A DNA stretch of 64,000 nucleotides. Origin: Ursus arctos. Its lineage: Eukaryota; Chordata; Mammalia; Carnivora; Ursidae. The notes beneath the pieces are model-generated. The model had not been told where the DNA came from. It did not search any database and saw nothing but the letters and a program-made list of their open reading frames with translations. Of the stretch, positions 22,781 to 32,569 are shown piece after piece. Where the stretch lies: positions 21,510,001 through 21,574,000 of the forward strand of contig NW_026623008.1 of NCBI RefSeq assembly GCF_023065955.2. Reading direction: 5' to 3'. Numbering within the stretch: the first letter of the stretch is position 1; each line of letters begins with the position of its first letter. Position numbers and translations under genes: made by a program.

Positions 22781-22970
22781 CTCGTACTCCTGCTTGAAGC
22801 CATAGCCCTCGGCCGTCTTCATCTGGCTGATGTGCTGCAGGAGGTCGGCCACGCGCACCGCGGGATGCAGCTGCCCCGTGTGATACGGGGAGCTCTTCCG
22901 GCCACAGGGACGCCGCGGTGAGCCCCCAGCTGGCTGCTGGCCTCAGTGACCCCACCACTGCGCTGGTCTC
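22781..22970 (-). CDS. PTPRU: PTPRU juxtamembrane exon, one base short
   Basis: PTPRU is a single-pass receptor tyrosine phosphatase (MAM, Ig, four fibronectin III repeats, membrane span, two phosphatase domains) acting at cell contacts. Read on the minus strand, this exon begins after a CTGCAG acceptor (plus 22971-22976) and ends at GAG before a GTGCGG donor. Its first part reads [17 protein letters not shown] second frame then reads [20 protein letters not shown] and continues through [20 protein letters not shown] to a terminal QEYE, where the exon ends in this family. I recall the human exon as differing at about three residues. The exon is 190 nt, whereas the phases at its two ends require 191. 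The missing base falls in or next to the C5 run at 22923-22927, where a G6 is expected on the coding strand. Such conservation argues for a functional exon, so the frameshift may be a sequence error or a real lesion. The identity is confident; the integrity of the frame is not. Confidence 0.9.
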
Positions 22971-23329
22971 CTGCAGTCAGAGAGAGGAAAGGGGGTTCCT
23001 GACGCACACCGCCCCCCAGTCTGGGGCGTCCCAGACGGACTAGGCCAGAGGGGGAGGGGAGCATGGCCAACAGGGGGTTGTTCCCTGGACCCAAGCAGCC
23101 TGGCTGGGCCCACCTGGTGTGCCCCTGGGCAAGTCCCTGCCCTTCTGCATCTGTTTTTCCATCTGTAACACGAGCGAGTTGGGTCACGTGGTCTCTGAGG
23201 GCCCTTCCGGCCCAGCCCTTCTGGCCCTGCTGTGATCCTGGGGTCCCCTGACTCCATCCTGTTGCTCCCCAGCCTGGACCACCCCTCTGTGACTTCACCA
23301 CACTGCCTGCAGGGGCAGCACTCAGCAGA

Positions 23330-23465
23330 ACCCATGAGAGCCGGTCCCCCTTTCTCCCCGTCTTCCAGAGAACAATCTGGAACAATTGGCAACTCCCAGT
23401 AATTACCCCCATTCAAAGACAAGCAAATCCCGAAATTAGCTGCTGCCACCACCCCCTCCACAGAT
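23330..23465. other. Unique block, possible conserved element
   Basis: Non-repeat sequence with gaacaatctggaacaattgg, cagtaattacccccattc and aaattagctgctgcc. It sits in the intron upstream of the PTPRU juxtamembrane exon. It is AT-richer than its surroundings and has no coding frame of note. Confidence 0.28.
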
Positions 23466-23571
23466 TAACGGGAGGCACCTGAATAGTAGCGTTTCTCCTG
23501 CGCAAGCATTTCCATTGTCAGCCCATGCAGCCGCCTCAGCCAATGGGGAAGCACGTCGAGAGGTTCACAGT

Positions 23572-23612
<41 letters not shown>
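23572..23612. repeat. (AC)n microsatellite, about 20 units
   Basis: Uninterrupted dinucleotide run, likely polymorphic, in the PTPRU intron. Confidence 0.97.
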
Positions 23613-23616
<4 letters not shown>

Positions 23617-24102
23617 AACTAGCCCCATCCTCCAGGCGCACCTGCTTCCTGCTACCCGCTCTTCTGGTCAGCATCCCCAAGGACATCCCACCCTGGTCAC
23701 CCAGATCGGGCCCTGGGACGGAGCAAAGTGCCCCACTCAGTCACACCCGCCTCTGGACCCTCGCTCATGCAACCACAGGACTCAACTCATGTTGTTTTTC
23801 TTCTCAGAAATCACAGTCCTGAGCTGCCTGTTGTCCCAGACCTGAAAACAGTTTTTCATATATTTTGTGCTGTATTGTGCTATATTTTTAGTTGCTTACA
23901 GTGGGAAGGAAGGAAGCCACCTGTTAGCCCATTGTGACCAGAAGCTCCACAGAGGCTCGGAAAGAAGTGACTTGTCCACTGCAGCGTCCCAGAGCTTCTT
24001 CCGGAGAACATGAGTTCCACAAGACGATGAGGGGGTGGTCCATCTACAAAAGAAACAAAATGAATACACGCTCCTTTACAAAAAAGGAATTTGGAAAATT
24101 CT

Positions 24103-24299
24103 TTTTTTTTTTTAAGATTTTATTTATTTGACAGAGAGAGAGAGAGAGAGAGCACAAGCAGGGGGAGGGGCAGAGGGAGAGGGAGAAGCAGGCTCCCCAC
24201 TGAGCAGGGAGCCCGATGCAGGACTCGATCCCAGGACCCCGGGATCATGACCTGAGCCGAAGGCAGACGCTTACCTGGCTGAGCCACCCAAGCGTCCCT
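24103..24299 (-). mobile_element. Can-SINE with 16-bp target repeats
   Basis: Inverted carnivore SINE: T-run, aagattttatttatttgac, GA repeat body, catgacctgagccgaaggca and ctgagccacccaagcgtccc. It is flanked by identical gaatttggaaaattct at 24087-24102 and 24300-24315, so the insertion is clean. Confidence 0.97.
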
Positions 24300-24479
24300 G
24301 AATTTGGAAAATTCTGGTTTAACCAAAATTAAACAGGTCTGTTCCCTGCAGGACATTTCAGGAGTTCAAACACACTAAGGCCCATTGTGAATCTCCACAA
24401 GGAGAATGGAAGCAGCCACACTTCCCAACTCTCTTCTATCGGGAGGGCTTTTTTGGTTTCACAAAACAGCTCTAGGGAA

Positions 24480-24715
24480 ACCGTGTGACGTGGTGATGAA
24501 GAGCAGAGACTCTGGATTAAGACCTGCTTGAGTTTCAATCCCAGATCTGCCCCTTTCTGGCTGTGTGTTTTTAGGAAGGTTACTAGACCTTTCCAAACAC
24601 AATTTTCACCAATGGCAGATGAGAAAATCATTACTATCCAAGAGAGGTATTGTGATCGTTAAATGAGACAAGGCATGAGAAATGCCCAGTCCATTGTTGG
24701 CACATGGTGAATGCC
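24480..24715 (+). repeat. MIR SINE
   Basis: Contains gagcagagactctggattaa, tttcaatcccagatctgccc, ttaaatgagacaaggcatga and gttggcacatggtgaatgc, a nearly full-length plus-strand MIR. Confidence 0.82.
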
Positions 24716-25685
24716 CACAGACAGCCCACAGAATTCACTGTAAGTCAGACCTCCCTGGAGTCCCCAAAGCTGGGGGCAGCTTCTTGAGGAAAGAAGAAGC
24801 CAATAAGAGCGGGGCTTGCCCTGACTTTTGTCTGCCTTGGTGGGAGTGCTTGGACCAGGACGTGTAAGGTAGCATTGGTGGAAAGAGGATCTGAAAGAGG
24901 TGGCTGAGTGGACACATAAAGCATGTGCTCAGATTTCAAGAGAGAATTGTCTCCTGCTCAGAGAACTCTCAGGACCTCCAAAAGCAGGGCTGGGGAGGCT
25001 AAGGATTACATATGCTCTTTCTGGAAGCTGAGCTGACAGCTCAAGGGGGAGCTGTCCAGTGGAGGAAGAGGTGCGAGGGCTCCAGGAAGGTTCTGGCAGT
25101 TCTCAGCAGCTCCGCAAGGGGACCAGCATGAGGTCAGAGCTGCTGAGCGGGAGCAGACAGCAGCTCCCTGTCAGGGCAATGTCAGGAGGCCACGGCAAAT
25201 CCGGGCAGACGCCAGGCTGAGTCCAAAGACCACACAAGCTGGCAGAGACAAATACAGATTCAAGTACAGCCAGTGGCCCAGCCGCGACCCTGGGTGCTGC
25301 TGCTGCCCTTGGCCCCGCGTACCCTGAGCCCAGGAAGACGGGCTCTCCTCCAGCAACACACAGAGAAGAGGCGACAGCACCAGGATTCACACCTGGCCTG
25401 GTGGTCTCTGGGGTCCCGGGGTCCATCAGGTTGCCCTTGTTGTCCTGCTCCCCCAGGGAGGAGCACTTGTGGGAATGAAAGCAATGGGCATCTACTTGGC
25501 AAACCGTCTGGGTGGAATCCAGTGGTACCCGCCAGAGTCAAGAGCTCAGGATGGATGGGGCCCAGAGGGAGAAGCCCAGCGGGCTTTTCCAGGCAGTGCT
25601 TTGGAGGCAGTCGGGCTTAAATTCCAGTCGTGTGGGAAGTTCCCAGCAAGCTCCCTCCCACCAGGCTGCCACCCTTGCCTGATAG
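24715..25685. other. GC-rich intron-like sequence, no exon recognised
   Basis: Searched on the minus strand for the missing PTPRU exon (KPVNMTKA to GYSTR); not found. Overlapping open frames of about 60-115 codons lack homology. Confidence 0.4.
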
Positions 25686-25689
25686 GATA

Positions 25690-26275
25690 CATTGATTTTA
25701 TAAATAAATAACATTTCTATTTTGCAATAGATTTCGATTTATGGGAAAGTTGCAGATAGTACAAAGAGTTCCCCATTACTTCTGACCCAATTTCTCCATT
25801 ATTAACATCTTCCAAATAGTATATTTGCTACAAATAATGAATATTGATATTTTATTATTAACTAGCATCTATACTTTGTTGGGATTTCCTTCGTTTTTAC
25901 CTAGTGTCCTTTCTACTGTTCCAGGATCCCATAGATGATACCATATTACATTTCGTCACCATGGCTACTTGTGTTCTCTTGGTTGCAACATTCCTCATTT
26001 TTTAAAAAGAATTTATTTATTCATTTGAGAGCTAGAGTGAGCGAGAGAGAGCATAAGCCGGGGGAGGGGCAGAGGGAGAGGGAGGAGTAGACCCCGGCTG
26101 AGCCGGGAGCCCAAAGACGCTGGACTCCATCCCAGGACCCTGGGATCATGACCTGAGCTGAAGGCAGCCACTTAACGAGCTGAGCCACCCAGGCGCCCCT
26201 GGCATTCCTCATTTTGATGAACTTAATGGTTTTGAAGATGACTGCTCAGATAATTTGTAGGATGTCTCTCCAGTG
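25690..26275 (-). mobile_element. Old L1 3' region, first segment
   Basis: Inverted old-L1 3' UTR text: gggaaagttgcagatagtac, aaagagttccccattacttc, tccattattaacatcttcca, ctgttccaggatcccataga and gaagatgactgctcagataa. It is interrupted by a SINE at 26002-26202, then by a younger L1. The element resumes at 29212. Confidence 0.75.
26002..26202 (-). mobile_element. Can-SINE with 13-bp target repeats
   Basis: Inverted SINE with agaatttatttattcattt, gggaggggcagagggagagg, ctgggatcatgacctgagct and gagccacccaggcgcccc. It is flanked by cattcctcatttt at 25989-26001 and 26203-26215. Confidence 0.97.
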
Positions 26276-26634
26276 GGATTGTGAAAAACTGAGATATAAT
26301 TCACGTACCATAAGATCCACTCTCTTAAGCGTACAATTCAGTGGTTTTCCGTATATTCACAGATTGCGAAACCATCCCCGCTAATTCCAGAACATTTTCA
26401 TCACCCCACAAAACACCCCGGTACCCATCAGCCATCACTCTCCATTCCCTCCTCCCCCAGCCCCTGGCAACCACTACGCTCCTTTCTGTTTCTAAGGCTT
26501 TGCCCATTCTGGACATTTTATATAATCGGTCATGCAATTATGTTGCCTTTTGTGACTGACTTCTTTCATTCAGCCTCATGTCGCCAAAGTTCACCCATGG
26601 TGTAGCACGTATGGTACTTCATTTAAAAAAATTG

Positions 26635-27358
26635 TTATCTGTGGTAATATACACATAATATAAAATTTTTCTTAGCCATTTTTACGTGTATGGGAGCGTT
26701 AAGTGCATTCACATTGCTGTGCAACTGATAGGCAGAGCTTTTTCATCTTGCAAAACTGAAACTCTGTACCTGTTCAACAGCAACCCCCCCGGCCCCTCCC
26801 CCAGACCCTGGCAACCACCATTCTGCTTTCTGTTTCAATGAGTTTGGTTACTCTGGATGCCTCACGGAAATGGAATCACACAGAATCTGTCTTTTTTGTG
26901 ACTGGCCTATTTTCTTTAGTATAATGTCCTCAAGGTTTATCCGCGTTGTATCATCTTTTAGAATTCCCGTCCTTTCGAAGGCGGAATACTATTCCACTGT
27001 ATGTATAGAACAGTGTGTGTATCCACTCATCCCCAGGGAACACACGGATTGCTCCCCCCTCTTGGCTATTATGAATAATGCTGCTCTGAACATGGGTCTA
27101 CAGATATTTCTTTGAGATCCTGCCTTCAATTCTTTTCGGTAAGTATCTAAAAGCCGAATTGCTGGATCATCTGGTGATTCCATCTTTCCTTTTTCGAGGA
27201 ACTGCCATACTGTGTTCCATAGTGGCTGCACCATTTTTTATCCCCATCAACAGAACAAAGGGATTCCAATTCCTCCCCATCGTCGCCAGTACTTGTTATT
27301 TTTTCCTTGTTTCTTTGTTAGGTTTTGTTAGTGGCCGTCCTAATGGATGGGAAGACGG
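26635..27358 (-). mobile_element. Second L1 nested in the first
   Basis: After tacttcattt the sequence restarts with another L1 3' UTR (gtaatatacacataatataa, cattcacattgctgtgcaac, ctggcaaccaccattctgct). It runs through gctattatgaataatgctgc and gaggaactgccatactgtgt to about 27358, where the interrupted host L1 continues with cctttttatggctgag. The same region of L1 therefore occurs twice in succession. Confidence 0.8.
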
Positions 27359-27489
27359 CATTCCTTTTTATGGCTGAGTAATATTCAATTGAATAAATAC
27401 ATCACATTTTCTTCATTCAGCACTTGATGGACATTTGGGTTGTTTCTCTTTTTGGCAATTATTAATAATGTTAATACAAACATTTGTGT

Positions 27490-27638
27490 TGTGGGGCACC
27501 TGGTGGCTTAGTCGGTTGGGCTTCCGATTCTTGATCTCAGCTCAGGTCTTGATCTCAGGGTTGTGAGTTCAAGCCCCACGTTGGGCTCTGTGCTGGGCAT
27601 GGTGCCTACTTAAAATAAAAATTAAGCAGAAAAAAAAT
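27490..27638 (+). mobile_element. Older Can-SINE, plus strand, 12-bp target repeats
   Basis: Starts ggggcacctggtggcttagt and continues gttgggcttccgattcttga, ttgtgagttcaagcccc and a short A-rich tail. It is flanked by aaacatttgtgt at 27478-27489 and 27639-27650. It lacks the CT-rich middle of the younger copies. Confidence 0.92.
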
Positions 27639-28335
27639 AAACATTTGTGTATAAGTTTTGCTTGAATAAATGTTTTCAAATTTCTTGTTTAATTTCTTGA
27701 GGAACCATCAGACCATTTTCGAAAGCAACTATACCATTTAACATTTCCACAGCAATGTATGAGAATTCTAATTTCTCTCTACCCTTACCAATGATTGTTA
27801 TTGTTCTTCTTCTTTTTTTTTATAACTATCCCAGTGGGTGAGGTGGTATTTCATTGTGCTTTTGTTTTGCATTTTTTCCACCGCTAATGATGTTGATCAA
27901 ATTTTCATGTGCTTATTGGCCATTTGTGTATCTTCTTTGGAGAAATATCTATTCAAATCCTTTGTCCACTTGGAAATTGGATTGTCTTTTTATCGTTGAG
28001 TTGTGAGAGTTCTTTATATATTCTGGATACTAGGACCTTATCATATGTCTGATTTACAAATATTTCCTCCCATTCTGTGGGCTGTTTTTTTCATTTTCTT
28101 GAGAATGTCCTTTGAATCATAAAAGCTTTTAATTCTGATTAATTCAAATTAATCTATTGTTTTTTTTCTTTGCCTGCTTGTGCTTTAGGTGTCTTACCTA
28201 AGAAACCTTTACCTAAGCCAAGGTCACAAAGATTTACACCTGTGTTTTCTTCTAAGACTTATGTAGTTTTAGCTCTTGCATTTAGAACTTGGGTCCGTTT
28301 TGAGTTAGTTTTCTATATGGTGTGAGGTAGGGGTC

Positions 28336-29150
28336 TCTTTGGGATTCCTGGACCCAATTCCAACGTTGGGGGCATTCCTTCACACCAACAAACAGTTCTT
28401 GGGACATCAGCTGAGTGTCCTACAATTCAGCTAGTTCTAACACTACGTGGAGAGAGCATCAGATCCCACAGGATAAGGGCTCTGTCCCACAAGATTGCTT
28501 TCCCCTTTCAGACTCCAGTTGCAAGCCCAGGTTATTACCTGTACTTCTGACCCACCAGCTATAGATCAGAAGTTCCTGGACCTCCTCTGTGAGTTAATTA
28601 ATTAACTTGCTGGAGTGGCTCACAGAACTCAGAGAAACATTTTACTTTTTACTCATAAGAGATTACCAATTTATTTTGAAAGGATGGAACTCAGGAAGAA
28701 CTGCATAGGCAAGATGGGGGAAGGACACTGAAGGAGCACCAGTCTCCCCACATTTCTATGTGTTCGCCAACTTGGAAGCTCTCTGAACCCTGTCCTTTTT
28801 GGGTTTTTATGAAGACTTCATTACGTAGTCATGATTGGTTATGAATTGGCATTGGTGACCAATGGAACTTCAAGCCCCTCTCCCGTCCCTGCAGGTCAGG
28901 GAGTGGGACTGAAAATCTTCTGGTCACATGGTTGGTTCTCCTGGCAACCAGCTCCCATCCCTAGGTGAGTCCAAAATTTACCTCATTAACATAATAAAAA
29001 GCACCTTTATCACTCTCAGCACTTGGGAAATTACCAGGGTTTCCAGCGCTGTGTGCCAGGAACTGTGGATGAAGACCAAGTGTATATGAGAAACATATTT
29101 TGGTCATCTGAATGACCAAATATATATTGCTTATAAATCACAATATTGCA
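28336..29150. mobile_element. LTR-like element, copy 2, with 5-bp target repeats
   Basis: An 815-bp insertion in L1, flanked by gggtc at 28331-28335 and 29151-29155; L1 text resumes after it with caaattcattcttttg. A 5-bp duplication fits an ERVL-type integrase. The element is homologous to 13690-14632. It contains the near palindrome atttggtcat/atgaccaaat near 29097-29121. No internal genes, so probably a solo LTR. Confidence 0.72.
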
Positions 29151-29155
29151 GGGTC

Positions 29156-29211
29156 CAAATTCATTCTTTTGCCATTAGTATCCAGTTGTCCCAGCATCAT
29201 TTGTTGAACAT
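29156..29211 (-). mobile_element. L1 main inverted copy, final piece
   Basis: aaattcattcttttgccatt and atccagttgtcccagcatca continue the L1 text broken at 28335, ending at tttgttgaaca where the older host L1 resumes. Confidence 0.85.
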
Positions 29212-29935
29212 CAATGGGGTTTTGTCTGATTTTTTTCTTGTGATTATACTGGGGTTATGGTTTTTTGGGCAGAAGATCACAGAGCTCAAGCGCCATTCTC
29301 ATCACATCGTATCAAGGGCACATGCCATCAACATGATTCATCACTGAAAATATTAACCTTGATTACCTGGTGAAGAGAGTGTTTGTCTGATTTCTCCACT
29401 ATGAAGTCATTATTCTTTGGAAGGAAGTCATTGTGTGAAGCCCACATGTTAGGGGGAGTTAAGCTCCACCTCCTTGAGTGCTAGGCATCTAATCTAAATT
29501 CTTCCAAATTCTTCCACATGGGAGATTTGCCTCTTTCCCCCCATTTATTGATTTAGTTCAATCATTTATTTAAAGCAGTATGGACTCGCAGGTATTTGTT
29601 TTATACTTGGGATTATAATCTGATATTACCCTATTTACTTTGTTGCTCAGCTGTTTCCAGCTTTGGCCATTGGCTCTTGAGTTCCTTTGACATTTTCCTA
29701 TCATTTTGTGTGTTTATGTATTTAGTACCCCCTGCTTTCTTTCCGGCTTTACAAGGTGCTCGGGCTCATCTTGTATATTTCCTGACCTAGTCCTAGAATC
29801 AGCCATTCCTCCAAGGATCCTGGGTTCTTTTTGTTGAAAAATGGCATTAGAATCCAAATCTGGGTGCTAAGTGTGCTTGGTAAGCCCATTTTTAATGGCT
29901 TGTGGACTGAGGAAGTGTCAACATTAATGTCGCTT
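29212..29935 (-). mobile_element. Old L1 3' region, second segment
   Basis: Continues 25690-26275: ggggttatggttttttgggc, agaagatcacagagctcaag, tctccactatgaagtcatta, gagttaagctccacctcctt, cagtatggactcgcaggtat and tagaatcagccattcctcca. A caatggg-like duplication at the junctions (near 26272 and 29213) fits insertion of the younger L1 here. Confidence 0.78.
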
Positions 29936-31030
29936 TCAGATCTAAACCATAGGGTTCAGTGTCTGCTCCTCAGAGAAGGGGCAGCAATGGCGTCTGGACC
30001 ACAGCACCACGGGTGCCGAACACAGCTTGAATCCCCAGCTGCACCACCTTTGACCGTGCTCCATGGCCTGTACTAGGTCTAAACGAGTACCTTTTCTCCT
30101 CATTACCAGTCATATTTTCCTGCTTCTTAGCAAGTCTGGTAATTTTTGATTGGATGACAAACATTGTATGTTTTGCCTGGTTGGAGGCCAGATATGTTTG
30201 TATTCCTATCAATATTCGTGAACGTTGTTCTGGGACATAGTTAAGTTACTTGGAAATGGTCTGATCCTGCTGGGTCTTGCTTTTCACATTTGTTAGGTGG
30301 GACCGGAGCAATGCCCAGGAGAGGGTTCCTTATTCCTCCCTTCTTTCATGACTGCATGAGTCGGTGTCTAAGTCCTCAATTTTTCTAAAGTTCCTTCAGT
30401 ATAGAGGTAATACCTGTGCTTTCTCTATATTTCAAAGGCCAGTTCTGGGACCCAGCAGGAGCACAGCCGCTGTTTCAGTGTTGGTTAGGGGTATTTCAGA
30501 ACTCATCTGATGTGGAGAGGGCCGTGGAAGGGCTTGACCCAATTCACTCAGGAGGCTGGGGGAAGGGAACTCAGGGCTAGGAGGAAGGGGCTAGAGGGCT
30601 GGGGTGGGGAGGCAGAGGGACAGCTCCATGATCCGAGGCCGAGCAACAGGCAAAGGGGAATTGACTTGGGACTCCAAATGGACTGCAGTAGAGCCAGGGG
30701 CCCAATCACCAGGAAGGCTCAAGATGAGAGAGCTGTTTGCCTGCTCAGCCCTATAGCATGCAAGATGGGGGGTAGACCTGAGAGAGGCCTTCCCGGTTAT
30801 GTGGGCTCAGGGACACTGATCATCCGTAGGTCCACGGAAGCTAATGACTTGATCTTCCCAGACAGGCAAACTCCAACCAGCCTGTTCTGGGCTTAAGAGC
30901 TGTCTGGGTCAGGGGAAGAACAGGGTTACCCCTGGACATCACCCTCACCGTGGCCCAGGACAGAGCTGAGAACCTCTTTGTGGGCAGATGAAAAACCTCT
31001 GTGGCTGTGACTTTGACCATCGACATAAGA
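29935..31030. other. PTPRU intron sequence, no exon recognised
   Basis: Contains no named repeat after about 29950 and no recognisable exon. On the minus strand a short frame at 30960-31030 has a faint likeness to the missing PTPRU exon but is not convincing. Confidence 0.35.
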
Positions 31031-31034
31031 CAGA

Positions 31035-31175
31035 AGGTGGAGGGGGAAGGAGGGAAAGGAGAGGGAGGTGAGGAGGGGGGAGGGAATCAGGAGGATAAAA
31101 GAAGGAGGAGGGGGAGGAGGACAGACAGTAAAAGCACCATGACATGGAGAGATAGGGAAGGGGACAGAGAGGGAG
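31035..31175. repeat. Polypurine (GA-rich) tract
   Basis: About 140 bp almost wholly G and A on the plus strand (ggaggggggagggaatcagg, gaaggaggagggggaggagg), a candidate for triplex or G-quadruplex formation in the PTPRU intron. Confidence 0.85.
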
Positions 31176-31789
31176 GGACAGGCAGACACCAGCAAACCAC
31201 AGGGAGGACAGACAGAGGGCCATGGACAAAGGACAGCAGTCGCGCTGTGCCTAGAAGGCGGTCTCCAGGGGTGTGTCCCAGGCCTCTGCTCCCTGCCCAG
31301 GCCTCTCGGTTCACTTGGAAGAAGCACCACAAACAGCAGCGCCCCAGCTCGGCAGAAGACGAAGCCGGAGGGACGGTGAGCAGCGCCGGCCGCCAGCGGA
31401 CCTCAGGGTGAGAGTCGGCAGACGGCGTGTGAGCGGACACTTGGACAAGTTCTGCATTTAGGGTCAAACATGAACTGCACAAGTGGAGAGGGCGGGACAA
31501 CCGTCTTGTCCGCGATTCCTAGAAAAGTCCCACCGGAGGCCCCCCCTGAGCTGACAGGGGCGCGGTTGCTGGAAAAGCCGGTGGGACACTGGATGACGTG
31601 GATGCAAGTAGAGGGTCCAGGAGGACGAGGTGAGAGACCCCCGTCCTCGGGCTGTCCTGGGGCCACCTGAGCCTGGTCTGCGAGGAGGAAGAACGGGCAC
31701 AGGTGCAGGGAATGTTCTGGAAGGCTTGTAGAATCAGAGAAGGCAGAGGCGGAACACAGAGTACCATCAGGAGACCAGGGAGTCAGACA

Positions 31790-31910
31790 GGGCCTGGGTG
31801 GTAACCCCAGCTCTGGACTTCCTGTGACCTCTGACCAGTCCCTTCACCTCTCTGAGCCTCCGTCTCCTCGTCAGTAACATGGGAGGGATCACAGTGCGTG
31901 TTTCTCAGGG
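31790..31910 (+). repeat. MIR SINE fragment
   Basis: Shows aaccccagctctggacttcc, ctgaccagtcccttcacctc, tctgagcctccgtctcctcg and taacatgggagggatcac. Confidence 0.75.
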
Positions 31911-32156
31911 TCTGAGCCCAGAGGAAGTGCCCAGAAATGGTGGGTCTGAAGAGCCTGGGGCCGCCCAGCCAGAGAAGGGGCTCCTGCTGACCTGAGAGCT
32001 GTATGCACCCGGGGGACAGCTGCCAGGGTGGGGACGGGCCTGCCCCTGACACGCACACACAGTGCACGGCTGTGGACTCCAGAGAGGGACCTGCGCAAGG
32101 CCCTCCACACGAGGAGGACGACACAGGGCCCAAGGGGCTAGGCCGGGGCTACTTAC

Positions 32157-32186
32157 GGGTAGTAGGAGTAGGCATAGTGGTCCCTC
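32157..32186 (-). CDS. PTPRU: PTPRU small cytoplasmic exon (RDHYAYSYYP)
   Basis: On the minus strand a pyrimidine-rich acceptor ending GCTGCCAG is followed by 30 nt and a consensus GTAAGT donor (plus 32151-32156). The exon begins with the last base of a split codon, reads RDHYAYSYY, and leaves CC for a following proline. This matches, from memory, the stretch just inside the membrane of PTPRU, where RDHYAYSYYP follows the basic stop-transfer residues and precedes the KPVNMTKA exon. The tyrosine-rich segment is characteristic of R2B phosphatases; PTPRK has a similar but distinct sequence. It lies 9.2 kb upstream, in gene orientation, of the juxtamembrane exon at 22781-22970. The exon expected between them was not found. 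Because the exon is short, the assignment rests on exact sequence, strand, phase and order relative to the next exon. Confidence 0.8.
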
Positions 32187-32464
32187 CTGGCAGCGTGCAA
32201 AGAGAACAGCACAGTTGGGCCCGTGGTCTTGCTACAAGGTGGGCCGAGGGCAGCGCCCAGCTGGCAGGGAGGGGCCTGCTGCTTTCTGTGCTGGGGAGAG
32301 CACTGGCCAGAGGCTGGACAGGTCAGGAGGGCCTTCCTTGTCCCAAGGGCTGGCTAGGCTCAGTCTTTGAAAACCGAGACCCGAGGCCCCTTCCAGAACC
32401 TTCCCCAAGCCTGCTGCTGGAGGGAGGAAGAGGTGGGGAAAGGGCCTGGGGAAGCAGAGCTTTC

Positions 32465-32568
32465 GAACAGTCACACACACACACGGACAGAGAGAGACAT
32501 ACACACACTTGCACACTCACACACAGACACACTCGTGTGGATACACACACACACAGACACCCTCCCTC
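32465..32568. repeat. Imperfect CA-rich repeat
   Basis: Runs of cacacaca interrupted by gacagagagagacata, ttgcacactcac and ctcgtgtggata. It lies about 0.3 kb upstream (gene orientation) of the small PTPRU exon. Confidence 0.9.
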
Positions 32569-32569
32569 A

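Larger units (their letters stand above)
26280..28335 (-). mobile_element. L1 (ORF2 3' half and 3' UTR), main inverted copy
   Basis: Inverted L1MA/MB-like element inserted in the older L1. Phrases in order: gagatataattcacgtacca, tacaattcagtggttttccg, cccctggcaaccactacgct, (nested L1), tttttatggctgagtaatat, gatggacatttgggttgttt, (SINE), cattggccatttgtg-like words, gttctttatatattctggat and ccttatcatatgtctgattt. It ends ggtgtgaggtaggggtc before an LTR insertion, and the last piece is at 29156-29211. No frame is intact. Confidence 0.88.

Noticed and set aside
22700..22960. CpG-rich block as a promoter CpG island
   Set aside because: The CpG density coincides with the conserved PTPRU exon, the block is short, and it lies within the gene.
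23465..23560. Minus-strand peptide with AQEKRYYSG as the missing PTPRU exon (RQEKTHMMSA)
   Set aside because: Agreement is limited to QEK and neighbouring residues do not fit.
30945..31030. Minus-strand peptide MVKVTATEV as the missing PTPRU exon (VNMTKATV)
   Set aside because: Only a few residues agree, no further match follows, and the nucleotide alignment is poor.
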